Assembly: GCF_000091545.1 (NCBI RefSeq)
Contig: NC_006462.1
Coordinates: forward strand, 1-64,000
Direction of reading: 5' to 3'
DNA from: Thermus thermophilus HB8
GTDB taxonomy: Bacteria; Deinococcota; Deinococci; Deinococcales; Thermaceae
Length of the DNA stretch: 64,000 nt
Shown here: positions 1 through 7,014 of the stretch, one piece after another
Numbering within the stretch: position 1 is the first letter of the stretch
How the letters are laid out: each line of letters opens with the position of its first letter
Program-made: the position numbers and the translations under genes
The notes under the pieces: generated by a model
What the model was told of the DNA's origin: nothing
Databases searched by the model: none
Seen by the model: the letters and a program-made list of their open reading frames with translations, nothing else

Positions 1-826
1 CTTCACCCCCTCCCCCGGGCGGCCCCAGACCCAGGGCGTGGAGCTCCCGCAGGATGACCTGCACCACCAGCTCGGGCAAGAGAACCCGGGCTGCCCCCTC
101 CCTGGCCTCCCGCCAGCTCCCTCCACAGGTAGACCCGGCTCCCCTGCCGCCTGAGGTCCAAAAGCCTTCCCCCTCCCCGCAGCCTCCGGTCCCGCCGCAT
201 CCCCACCACCGTTTCCAAGCCCAACCGCCTCACCCCAAAGAGGAACCAGGCCGTACCAAAAGCCGCGTCCGCAGCCACCCGTATCCGGAAGGTCCGGCGC
301 ATCCAGAGGGGCAGAGAGGCCAGGAGGCTCAGGGCCAGGAGGGAGAGGCCTTTCTCCCCCTTGCCCCGCCATAGACGGTAGGCCCAGGGGACGCGGAGGT
401 CTCCGTAGACGAGGTAAAGGACGACGAGGTGGAGGCCCCACTTGCCGTGAGTCAGCCCGTCAGGGCTACCTTGGGCAAGGAGAGGGGGAGGTGGGGGAAG
501 CGGCCCCGCTTCTCCAGGGTGACCAGGTCCAGGACCACCAGGAGGCGGGGCTTGGGGCCCTTTCTCCGCCTGGCCCGGTCCAGGGCTTTCTGGGCCTCCT
601 CGCGGACCAGGCGGATGAGGGCGCGGGTGGGCCAGGGGTAGCGGTTGAGGAAGCGGGAGAGGGCGGAGGGGGACTTGGTCTTGCTGTGCTGAGGTCTAGC
701 CTTGCCGTGACCGGTGAGGAAAAGGAACAACAGGGCCTTCAAGGATTCCCGCAGGTGGGGGGTTGGCATGAGGGTCAGGATGGTCCAAAGTAGGGATAGG
801 GCCGCTTGGGTCATGGCACCCGTCAT
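1..826 (-). pseudogene. Frameshifted IS4-type transposase, 3' end cut by window edge
   Basis: The reading runs right to left in at least three pieces. The first (826 down to about 452) is N-terminal and contains LLVVLDLVTLEKRGRF, which looks like the first catalytic Asp region of an IS4-superfamily DDE transposase. From about 455 to 130 the frame changes and continues with GLHLVVLYLVYGDLRVPWAY and RVAADAAFGTAWFLFG. A second frame change near 125 restores a plausible C-terminus (ARVLLPELVVQVILRELHAL). No single frame gives a whole enzyme, so this is a dead copy. The outer end of the element probably lies around 830-910, but I could not fix its inverted repeat because the other end is outside the window. 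Confidence 0.7.
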
Positions 827-1032
827 CAGACGGGAAACCGGCGGCCCCTTTCAAGTGGTCCCCCGAGCATAACTATCCCCAGGGTGCATAAGTGCAAGTT
901 TTGAGATATCCTCCTCAGCAAATCCTCCTTTCCCTTCACCTCCTTCCCAGAGGGGAACCTTGGTAACCTTGATAGGCGAGGCCTTCTAAAGGACAACCCT
1001 GGTCATGATACAATTTCCATTGGAGGTCGGGA

Positions 1033-1308
1033 ATGAGGCAAGGAAGGTATGACCAAGCTTTCCCCTCCATCTGGCTTGTGGTCTTCGTTGTTGTCCTCGG
1101 AACCAAGGCCCTCGCCTTCTCCATCCAGGAGGGATGGCAACTCGTGGCCCGGGCGGAGTCGGGGGATCAGACCGCCCTGCAGACCCTGATTCAGGCCTAC
1201 CAAGCCCAGGATCCAGAGGCCGCCGCCGCCCTTGGGGTGCTCTACCTCAACGGCGTGGTCTATCCTCGGGATGTAGCCCAGGCCAAAGAGTACTTTGAGT
1301 GGAGCTAA
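1033..1308 (+). pseudogene. Sel1-repeat exported protein, truncated by IS630
   Basis: This 91-residue product begins after a GGAGG ribosome site six bases upstream of ATG. It has an N-terminal hydrophobic segment (IWLVVFVVVLGTKALAFS) that looks like a signal peptide or anchor, then one tetratricopeptide-like Sel1 unit (AAAALGVLYLNGVVYPRDVA, then QAKEYFEWS). Sel1 proteins normally carry several such repeats; here the frame stops inside a repeat, and its TAA is made of the TA target site plus the first base of the neighbouring insertion sequence. I infer that the IS cut off the 3' part. The missing part is not on the other side of the IS, so an adjacent deletion also happened. Confidence 0.65.
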
Positions 1309-1928
1309 GTGCCCTCCCCCAAGATTTTCAACTCCACACCCCCCAGGGCTTTCAGGGCCTGCGCCACCGCCTCCTTAAGCTCCTCCACGCTCCCGTAGTG
1401 CCGCCTCGGCATCAAAAACCCCTTCACCCGCCGCCATACGCTCTCCATGGGGTTCAGATGCGGGCTGTACCGCGGCAGGTAAGCCACCATAAGCCCCCGT
1501 TCCCGCCACGCCTCCTTCCTCCCCTCCACCTCCCGGGACCGGTGGAAGGGCGCGTTGTCCATGAACACCTTCAGGGGCTTGGCCAAACCTTCGGCCACCC
1601 GGTCCAGATACCCCCGCACCACCTCCCACCGCACCGGCCCCTCCAAAAGGGCAAAGAAAAGCCGCTCCCCCTCCCGTCCCCGCACCAAGTGCCCCACCAC
1701 GTTCACCCGCCCCCGGGAACCCCAGGCCCGGGGCACCCCCTTGGCCTCCCCCCTCCGACCCCAGGCGTAGGTAGGGGGAAGGGTCAGGGAAAACCCGCTC
1801 TCATCCAGGTACCCCACCTCCATCACCCCCTTCCTCCGCCCCCTTTTTGCTTCCTCTTCCTCCTCCGCGAAAGCCTTCACCTCTTCCTCCGTGGGCTTCC
1901 CAGAGGCACGTACCGCGTCCGTCGCCAC
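1305..1928 (-). CDS. IS630 transposase catalytic frame (orfB)
   Basis: The frame carries the DDE catalytic domain. The three acidic residues are visible in YLDESGFSLTLP (first Asp), KVFMDNAPFHRSREVEG (second Asp) and YSPHLNPMESVWRRVKGFL (Glu). It lacks its own ribosome site and overlaps orfA, so it is most likely made only as an orfA-orfB fusion by -1 frameshifting; the ATG at 1928 may never be used. The C-terminus ends at the IS left boundary, with the stop codon overlapping the terminal bases. Confidence 0.8.
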   Translation of the reverse strand: MATDAVRASGKPTEEEVKAFAEEEEEAKRGRRKGVMEVGYLDESGFSLTLPPTYAWGRRGEAKGVPRAWGSRGRVNVVGHLVRGREGERLFFALLEGPVRWEVVRGYLDRVAEGLAKPLKVFMDNAPFHRSREVEGRKEAWRERGLMVAYLPRYSPHLNPMESVWRRVKGFLMPRRHYGSVEELKEAVAQALKALGGVELKILGEGT

Positions 1929-2363
1929 ACGTACCCCATGGCCCTCAGGTGCCGGGCCACCACCTTGGGGGCCAGGCGGACCCCGAAGCGCTCGGCTAGG
2001 GCTGCCGCAAGCTGCGGGGCGGTCCAGACCCTATCCTCGGCCAGCCTTTCCTCCACGAAGGCGGCCATCTCGGGGGTGAACTTCCTGGGGGCTCCCGGGG
2101 GTTTGCGGTAGGCGAGGCCCTGGAGACCCTCCCTCACGAAGCGCCGGAGGACAAGGTAGACCGTGGTGCGGTCCTTGTGGAAGTGCTGGGCGATCTTTGG
2201 GGCGGTCCAGCCCTCGGCCGCCAGGCGGACCATCATGGCCCACAGGCGGGTCTTCTTGTGGGTCCTTGGGTCCAGGGAGAGCTCCAGGAGGAGCCGGTCC
2301 TCCTCAGGGGTCAGCTGGATCCGAAGTGGGGCCGCCATGTTGAGATGATAAGGGGTTGGCACT
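1308..2363 (-). mobile_element. IS630-family insertion sequence, 1,056 bp, apparently complete
   Basis: Both ends carry the inverted repeat AGTGCC, and the element is flanked by TA on each side (1306-1307 and 2364-2365), the target duplication expected for IS630/Tc1-mariner elements. It encodes two overlapping minus-strand frames, an N-terminal helix-turn-helix part and a C-terminal DDE part, joined by an apparent -1 frameshift. The left end interrupts a Sel1 gene and the right end abuts the 3' end of brnA. A shorter, broken copy in the same orientation lies at 4083-4718. Confidence 0.85.
1877..2338 (-). CDS. IS630 transposase N-terminal frame (orfA)
   Basis: About 153 residues with a winged helix/homeodomain-like region: WTAPKIAQHFHKDRTTVYLV is a recognition-helix pattern, followed by FTPEMAAFVEERLAEDRVWT, typical of the second DNA-binding half in IS630 transposases. 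I chose ATG at 2338 rather than 2362 because TATCAT (2345-2350 on the minus strand) is a good -10 box only six bases upstream, which predicts a leaderless transcript. The frame ends at 1877 after overlapping orfB by about 50 bases; a -1 shift is needed to make the fused enzyme. Confidence 0.8.
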   Translation of the reverse strand: MAAPLRIQLTPEEDRLLLELSLDPRTHKKTRLWAMMVRLAAEGWTAPKIAQHFHKDRTTVYLVLRRFVREGLQGLAYRKPPGAPRKFTPEMAAFVEERLAEDRVWTAPQLAAALAERFGVRLAPKVVARHLRAMGYVWRRTRYVPLGSPRRKR

Positions 2364-2671
2364 TAAATGACCCCTTCCCGCTTCTCCTCCTCGTAGAGCC
2401 TCTCCAGCACGAACTCCTTGAGGAGGGTCTGGTAGCCCTTGCCCTTCCTCCTCGCCACGGCCTTGAGCCGCCGCAGGAGGTCCTCGTCCAGGCGCAGGGA
2501 GATGGCCCGCGTCCTGGGGCGAGAAGGGGGCAGAAGGCCTTCCGGGGGCGGGGCCATGGCCTCTAGGAGAGGCTCGTCCAGCTCGTGCTCCGCCCAGAAG
2601 CGGGCCTCCTCTTCCTCGCTTCTGAACTTGGGGATCTCCTCCAAGCTTTGCACCTTGCGCTTTTTCCTCAT
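2363..2671 (-). CDS. brnA: BrnA-like antitoxin
   Basis: A 102-residue basic/acidic protein directly downstream of the BrnT-like gene with no gap. The N-terminal half has the BrnA-type RSEEEEARFWAEHEL segment. The C-terminal half (RAISLRLDEDLLRRLKAVAR) is a ribbon-helix-helix DNA-binding region, as expected of an antitoxin that also represses its own operon. Gene order toxin first, antitoxin second is typical for brnTA. The stop codon TAA is formed by the last base of the IS630 element plus the TA target site, so a few C-terminal residues may have been lost or changed. Confidence 0.8.
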   Translation of the reverse strand: MRKKRKVQSLEEIPKFRSEEEEARFWAEHELDEPLLEAMAPPPEGLLPPSRPRTRAISLRLDEDLLRRLKAVARRKGKGYQTLLKEFVLERLYEEEKREGVI

Positions 2672-2944
2672 CTACTTCCCCCTTCTCCGGTACCGCCTTT
2701 TCTCCCCGGGGGTGGCGTCCCGGGCGGTGATGACCCGTACCCTGCCCCGCCTCCGGGTGAAGACCAGGAAGAGGACCCGGCCCCCTTCCGTGGCCCCCAG
2801 GGCCGCCCAGCGCTCCTCCCCCCTTTGGGAGCAGACCTTGAGGACCAGGCGGAGGGGGTCGGTGAGGGCCTCCTCCGCCTCCCAGGGGCGCACCCCGTGC
2901 CGAGCGATGTGGGCAACGTTGGCCTCGTCCCAGTCAAACTCCAC
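2672..2944 (-). CDS. brnT: BrnT-like ribonuclease toxin
   Basis: This small DUF497/BrnT protein has the family hallmarks: VEFDWDEANVAHIARHGV at the start and RVRVITARDATPGEKRRYRR at the end. Members are RelE-fold ribonucleases that block growth unless bound by BrnA. I place the start at GTG 2944 (90 residues) rather than the upstream ATG at 2974: a TATACT -10 box sits at 2963-2968, so the upstream ATG lies at or before the promoter, while GGGGGAGG stands seven bases before the GTG. It is followed immediately by brnA. Confidence 0.8.
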   Translation of the reverse strand: MEFDWDEANVAHIARHGVRPWEAEEALTDPLRLVLKVCSQRGEERWAALGATEGGRVLFLVFTRRRGRVRVITARDATPGEKRRYRRRGK

Positions 2945-2962
2945 GGGGCAGCCTCCCCCTTG

Positions 2963-2983
2963 AGTATATACCAAAGCATATAC
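2963..2983 (-). promoter_or_regulatory. brnTA promoter and candidate BrnA operator
   Basis: On the minus strand TATACT (2963-2968) is a near-consensus -10. It overlaps the inverted repeat GTATAT-N8-ATATAC (2964-2983). A palindrome placed over the -10 of a toxin-antitoxin operon fits autorepression by the antitoxin's ribbon-helix-helix domain. The -35 is weak. Confidence 0.55.
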
Positions 2984-3299
2984 GGGAGGGAACTATGACC
3001 GCCGGAACCCACCTAGCCGGGGCGGTCTTCAACGCGAGCCTCCTGAGGGGCTTTGGGGGTAGAGATGGGTTCACGGCCCTCTACCCCACCCCTTGCTCCC
3101 ATCGCTCTCCGCCGGGAAGAGGCTGCGGACCTAGGAGGCATCGGCCATTCAGAACCCGGGAGAAACGCCTGCGGTACACCGCTGCCGAAGGTGCGTGTTT
3201 TGAGATCCCCCTCAGGAAGCTCCTTCGGTTGGCCCGCTCCCCGGAGGCCATCCGCCTCACGGAAGAGAGGGTGGAGGAGTGGCGCTCGGGGAGGGTTTC
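2984..3299. other. Intergenic stretch, no supported gene
   Basis: Between the two toxin-antitoxin modules. A plus-strand frame ending at 3318 contains a protein-like tail (CFEIPLRKLLRLARSPEAIR, then LTEERVEEWRSGRVSCRDAL), but nothing upstream continues it and I do not recognise a family. It may be the remnant of a gene 3' end. Confidence 0.4.
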
Positions 3300-3341
3300 T
3301 TGCCGTGACGCATTATGACCAGGTACAATGACCACGGTCAT
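3300..3341 (+). promoter_or_regulatory. phd-vapC promoter with inverted-repeat operator
   Basis: TTGCCG (3300-3305), an 18-base spacer and TACAAT (3324-3329) form a promoter ending ten bases before ATG 3340. The inverted repeat ATGACC-AC-GGTCAT spans 3328-3341, covering the likely transcription start, and another ATGACC half-site lies at 3315-3320. This is the usual place for autoregulation by a Phd-type antitoxin. Confidence 0.6.
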
Positions 3342-3558
3342 GAAGGTCTCCAAGTCCTACTTCAAGGCCCACGCCTTGGAACTCCTCCGCCGGGTGGAAG
3401 CCACGGGGGAACCACTCATCCTCACCGACCGGGGCCGCCCCGTCCTGGAGGTGCGCCCCTACCGGGAGGAGGATCCCAGGGAGAAGCTTTTGGGCACCCT
3501 CCTCCGCTACGAGGACCCCACGGAGCCCACCGGGGAGGCCTGGGAGGCCCTGGGGTGA
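3340..3558 (+). CDS. Phd/YefM-family antitoxin
   Basis: A 72-residue antitoxin with the Phd/YefM N-terminal DNA-binding pattern: MKVSKSYFKAHALELLRRVE followed by PLILTDRGRPVLEVRPY. The family binds and neutralises a partner toxin and represses the shared operon. An in-frame ATG at 3328 exists, but it overlaps the -10 box, so ATG 3340 is the likelier start, giving a near-leaderless mRNA. The last codons overlap the start of the PIN-domain toxin by four bases (GTGA), implying translational coupling. Confidence 0.8.
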   Translation: MKVSKSYFKAHALELLRRVEATGEPLILTDRGRPVLEVRPYREEDPREKLLGTLLRYEDPTEPTGEAWEALG

Positions 3559-3959
3559 AGGGGCCCCTGGTCCTGGACACCCACGCCTGGGTCTGGCACC
3601 TGGCAAGCCCAAAGGTCCTTCCCAAGGGCCTGGTGCGGGTCCTGGACGAGGCCCGGGCGAGGGAAGCCCTCTACATCTCGGCCATCACCCCCTGGGAGGT
3701 GGGGGTCCTCGCCCAAAAGGGGCGGATCGCCTTTTCCCTGGAGCCCCGGCGTTGGCTGGAGGAGGCCTTGCGGGTGCGGGGGATCGGGGTGGTCCCCTTG
3801 GACGCGGGGATCGCCCTGGAAGCGGCCCACCTGGACCTGCCCCACCCGGACCCGGCGGACCGGTTCATCCTGGCCACGGCCCTGAGGCTAGGGGCGGTGC
3901 TGGTCACCAAGGACGAGCGCCTGCGGCGCTACGCTAAGGCCAGGAGCCTTTGGGGGTGA
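3555..3959 (+). CDS. vapC: VapC-type PIN-domain toxin
   Basis: A 134-residue PIN ribonuclease beginning at a GTG that overlaps the antitoxin stop. The metal-binding acidic residues are visible: Asp in VLDTHAWVW, Glu in SAITPWEVGVLAQKG, and Asp residues in LPHPDPADRFILATA and LVTKDERL. Length and motif spacing match the plant-type PIN/VapC group that cleaves RNA. With the preceding Phd-like antitoxin it forms a complete type II toxin-antitoxin pair lying between the two IS630 copies. Confidence 0.85.
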   Translation: MKGPLVLDTHAWVWHLASPKVLPKGLVRVLDEARAREALYISAITPWEVGVLAQKGRIAFSLEPRRWLEEALRVRGIGVVPLDAGIALEAAHLDLPHPDPADRFILATALRLGAVLVTKDERLRRYAKARSLWG

Positions 3960-4083
3960 GGGACGGGAGGAGGCGCGCCGCCACGTGGAGGCGGTGGCCG
4001 AGGTGGACGCCCACCTGAAGGGCCTGTTGGCGGAGCTTGAAGCCATCGCCACCCTCCGCAAGGTCAAGTACTACCTGGACTAA
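3958..4083 (+). pseudogene. Gene 3' remnant ending at IS630 boundary
   Basis: The stretch reads as a coherent helical tail (REEARRHVEAVAEVDAHLKG, then LLAELEAIATLRKVKYYLD) with Thermus-like codon use but no start of its own. Its TAA (4081-4083) is the TA target plus the first base of the degraded IS copy, so the original gene was cut there. I do not recognise the family. Confidence 0.5.
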
Positions 4084-4718
4084 GTACCCTCCCCCAAGAT
4101 TTTCAACTCCACACCCCCCAGGGCTTTTAGGGCCTGCACCACTGCCTCCTTAAGCTTCTCCACGCTCCCGTAGTGCCGCCTCGGCATCAAAAACCCCTTC
4201 ACCCGCCGCCATACGCCCTCCATGGGGTTCAGATGCGGGCTGTACCGCGGCAGGTAAGCCACACTCCAGCCCCCGCCACACCCCTTTCCCCTCCCCCACC
4301 CCACGGGACCGGTGGAAAGGCGCCCGGTCCATGAGCACCTTCACACATACCCCATGGCCCTGAGGTGCCGGGCCACCACCTTGGGGGCCAGGCGGACCCC
4401 AAAGCGCTCGGCTAGGGGCTCCGCAAGCTGCGGGGCGGTCCAGACCCTATCCTCGGCCAGCCTTTCCTCCACGAAGGCGGCCATCTCGGGGGTGAACTTC
4501 CTGGGGGCTCCCGGGGGTTTGCGGTAGGCGAGGCCCCGGAGACCCTCCCTCAAGAAGCGCCTGAGGACGAGGTAGACCGTGGTGCGGTCCTTGTAGAAGT
4601 GCTGGCGATCCTTAGGGCGGTCCAACCCTCGGCCGCCAGGCGGACCATCATGGCCTAGAGGCGGGTCTTCTTGTGGGTCTTTGGGTCCAGGGAGAGCTCC
4701 AGGAGGAGCCGATCCTCC
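4083..4718 (-). mobile_element. Degraded second IS630 copy
   Basis: It is very similar to the element at 1308-2363 and lies in the same orientation. The left end (AGTACC variant) is present. About 355 bases are missing inside: sequence matching about 1310-1570 of the first copy jumps directly to sequence matching about 1926 onward near position 4345. The last roughly 60 bases with the right inverted repeat are gone; similarity stops near 4718. The orfA region also carries a frameshift near 4610-4625. It cannot encode a transposase but keeps one recognisable end. Confidence 0.8.
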
Positions 4719-5043
4719 TCTCCCCGGAAATGCCCGGGAGCCCTGGGGAAAGGAGCTGGTGGGTCACGCGCCAGCGTGCCTTGAAGGGTTGCCTGCAGTC
4801 TCTGGGGACCGCGGTTTTCGCTAGGTTCAGGGGGTCAAGACCCCGCGGGGTTTCACCAGATAGAAGCCCGGTCGTAGCCGAATACTCTGAGGATGGCCAT
4901 ACTCTGAGGATGGCCGGGGTGGGGCTATGAGGGGGCACACGAGGGAATGATAGGAGAAACGAGGGTAAAACCAGATGAGGGCAGAGATCACCCCCCGGAG
5001 ACCTCACCAAAGGTCCTCCGGGCAGGGGTCCGCCTCCTCCCCA
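4719..5043. other. Non-coding debris with a 17-bp tandem duplication
   Basis: No frame here is convincing on either strand. The stretch holds an exact tandem copy of a 17-base unit (4882-4898 and 4899-4915) and separates the broken IS from the histidine-phosphatase gene. Confidence 0.5.
4882..4915. repeat. Exact 17-bp tandem duplication
   Basis: The unit ATACTCTGAGGATGGCC occurs twice head to tail with no mismatch. Confidence 0.9.
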
Positions 5044-5697
5044 CTACCGCTGTTGTCCCCCACAGTAGGCTCGCCAAAGCTCCTCCATGGTGGAGAGGCG
5101 GGTCTGGGGCAGTAGGTCGTAGGGGGTAAGGTTATGGAGCCGAAGAAGGGTTCCTTCCTCCCCCAGGTCTAAAACGGAGAGGCCGCAGGGATGAACCTCC
5201 ATGGGAAGAAAGCCGGGTTTTCCGGTGAGGGCATAGGAGAGGAGGGCCCGAATGACCCCTCCGTGGGCCACGAGGAGAAGGGTGTTCCACTCGCGGGCGA
5301 GGAGGCGCTCGTAAGCAGGAAGGACCTTTCCCAGAAAGTCGCTATAGCGCTCTCCCCCCAGGAAGCGCTCCTCAAGGTCTCGTGGACGGAAAGCCTCGCG
5401 AAAGGCCCGCTCCGGATCAGAAAGGTCCTTAAGCCTTCCGGGACGGATCTCCTGAAACTCCGGCCACACCTCCACCGGGACCGCCCGGCCTTCCAGCACC
5501 AGGGCCAGGGTCTCCTCCGTGCGGCGGAGGCCGGTGTGCACGGCGAGGTCCAGGGGGACCTCCCGGAGCAGGACCCCCACCGCCCTCGCCTGAGCCCGGC
5601 CCCGCTCCGTGAGCCCCACCCCCTCCGGGGGGACGGGCCGCCCTTGCGGGAAGTAGTCCACCTCCCCGTGGCGCAGGAGGAGAAGCCGCCTTCTCAC
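5044..5697 (-). CDS. Histidine phosphatase family protein
   Basis: A 217-residue member of the phosphoglycerate-mutase-like superfamily. The catalytic His is in LLLLRHGEVDYF; the second active-site His appears in LLVAHGGVIRALL, with the Arg of GLRRTEETLALVLEG between. Such enzymes remove phosphate from small metabolites through a phospho-His intermediate; the substrate cannot be told from sequence. It ends the minus-strand acyl-CoA gene row and overlaps the start region of the upstream DUF6285 gene by four bases, so it is probably co-transcribed with the kinase-like gene. Confidence 0.8.
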   Translation of the reverse strand: MRRRLLLLRHGEVDYFPQGRPVPPEGVGLTERGRAQARAVGVLLREVPLDLAVHTGLRRTEETLALVLEGRAVPVEVWPEFQEIRPGRLKDLSDPERAFREAFRPRDLEERFLGGERYSDFLGKVLPAYERLLAREWNTLLLVAHGGVIRALLSYALTGKPGFLPMEVHPCGLSVLDLGEEGTLLRLHNLTPYDLLPQTRLSTMEELWRAYCGGQQR

Positions 5698-6044
5698 GGG
5701 TAGCGCTCCAGGTACTTGGGGCTGGCCACCTTGAGCTTCCTGGCCACGTGGGCCTTGAGGAAGGCGAAGGTTCCGGGCGGGGCCTGGCCCTCCCGGATCT
5801 TGGCCGCCAAGGTCCGAAGGAGTTCCCCTAGCGGCGCCTCCCGGCCTAAGAGGGTTCCGAGCTCCCTCCGGTCCTCCTCCGCCAGGGCCTCCCCCAAGGC
5901 GAGCTCCCGCCGGGCGATGCCCAGGGCGCTCAGGGCCACCAGGGTCTGGAACCGGAGCCTGGGGTCGGCCACGTGGGGAAGAAGCTCCTTCTCCAGAAAC
6001 TCCCCCACGGCCTCCAAGAGTTCGTCCAAGGTGGGCCTATCCAT
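5694..6044 (-). CDS. DUF6285 family protein
   Basis: A 116-residue helical protein (MDRPTLDELLEAVGEFLEKE, later AHVARKLKVASPKYLERYP). I associate it with the small DUF6285 family that usually sits beside an APH-like phosphotransferase and an acyl-CoA dehydrogenase, which is the arrangement here. No catalytic motif is visible. It overlaps both neighbours by a few bases. The domain assignment is from memory of the gene neighbourhood and should be treated as moderate. Confidence 0.6.
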   Translation of the reverse strand: MDRPTLDELLEAVGEFLEKELLPHVADPRLRFQTLVALSALGIARRELALGEALAEEDRRELGTLLGREAPLGELLRTLAAKIREGQAPPGTFAFLKAHVARKLKVASPKYLERYP

Positions 6045-7014
6045 ACCTCTCCAAGAGGTGAAGGACCTCGTACTCCATCTCCGAGGCCAGCCTTCCCAGC
6101 ACGGCGAGCTCCACGCTCCGCTCCTCCCCCCTGAGGTGCCGGCGGGCCTGCTTCAGGGCCCCAAGCCCCCAGCGCACGTTCCCCAGGACCTCCCACCAGA
6201 AAAGCTCCTCCTCGGCGATGTCCCGGCCCGTGAGGGCGTTGTACCGTTCCAGGAAAGGCCCCACCTCCCCCACACCCCCCAGGCGCTTCCCGTCCTCCCC
6301 AAAGCGCCAGGCCCGCACCAGGGGCCAGGCCAGATCCTCCCGCGGATCGCCCAGGTGGGCGAACTCCCAGTCCAGAACGGCCACCAGACCTTCCCCGTCC
6401 ACCAGGAGGTTGCCCACGCGGAAGTCGCCGTGGACCACCACGGGGGGAAGCTCCCTGGGCGGGTGGTCCAGGAGCCAGCGCAGGCCCCACTCCAAAGCCG
6501 GGTGGGGCTCCCCCAGGGCGTCCAGGTCCCGGTAGGCCTCCTCCAGGGCCGCTCGCCAGGAGGGAAGGGAGGGCGGCTGCAGGAAGGGCACCTCATCCGG
6601 GGAAAGGGCGTGGATCTTGGCGAGCTCCTCGGCCATGGCCTGCGGCAGGGTCTCCCGGGCCCTCGCCAGCTCCGGGCGCCGCACCACCCGGGCGCCGATG
6701 GTTTCCCCCTCCAGGCGGCGCATGAGAAAGGCCTCGCGGCCCTCGAGGTCGGGGAAATAGTGGAGGGGCTCCGGGACCTTGACCCCGTGGGCCCAGGCCA
6801 CCTGGAGGAGGCGGAACTCCTCCGCCAAGGCCAGGGTCTTGCTGTAGATCACCCCGCCCCCCGCCCGGCGGAGAAACAGGGGGTGCAGGGCCTCTCCGGT
6901 GCGGTAGTCCACCGCCCAGGCCTCCTTGGAGGCCCCCCCGGGGAGGCGCCTTAGGGCCACCACCTCCCCTGGGCCAAGGATTTCCCTTAGGGCGGCTTCC
7001 AAGGCTTCCTTCAT
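6037..7014 (-). CDS. APH-like phosphotransferase (ACAD10-type kinase)
   Basis: A 325-residue protein of the aminoglycoside-phosphotransferase/choline-kinase fold. The Brenner-type catalytic loop is VVHGDFRVGNLLVD and the metal-binding Asp is in LVAVLDWEFAHLGDPREDLA. Family members next to acyl-CoA dehydrogenases resemble the kinase domain of ACAD10/ACAD11, which phosphorylates 4-hydroxyacyl-CoAs so that the hydroxyl can be eliminated; that function is inferred from context. It overlaps the upstream acyl-CoA dehydrogenase gene by four bases and the downstream DUF6285 gene by eight. Confidence 0.8.
   Translation of the reverse strand: MKEALEAALREILGPGEVVALRRLPGGASKEAWAVDYRTGEALHPLFLRRAGGGVIYSKTLALAEEFRLLQVAWAHGVKVPEPLHYFPDLEGREAFLMRRLEGETIGARVVRRPELARARETLPQAMAEELAKIHALSPDEVPFLQPPSLPSWRAALEEAYRDLDALGEPHPALEWGLRWLLDHPPRELPPVVVHGDFRVGNLLVDGEGLVAVLDWEFAHLGDPREDLAWPLVRAWRFGEDGKRLGGVGEVGPFLERYNALTGRDIAEEELFWWEVLGNVRWGLGALKQARRHLRGEERSVELAVLGRLASEMEYEVLHLLERYG

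Noticed and set aside
2945..2974. ATG 2974 as start of the BrnT-like toxin
   Set aside because: It lies within the promoter/operator; GTG 2944 has a proper ribosome site.
2995..3318. 107-residue plus-strand frame between the toxin-antitoxin modules
   Set aside because: Only the last 40 or so residues look protein-like and no family is recognised; no ribosome site.
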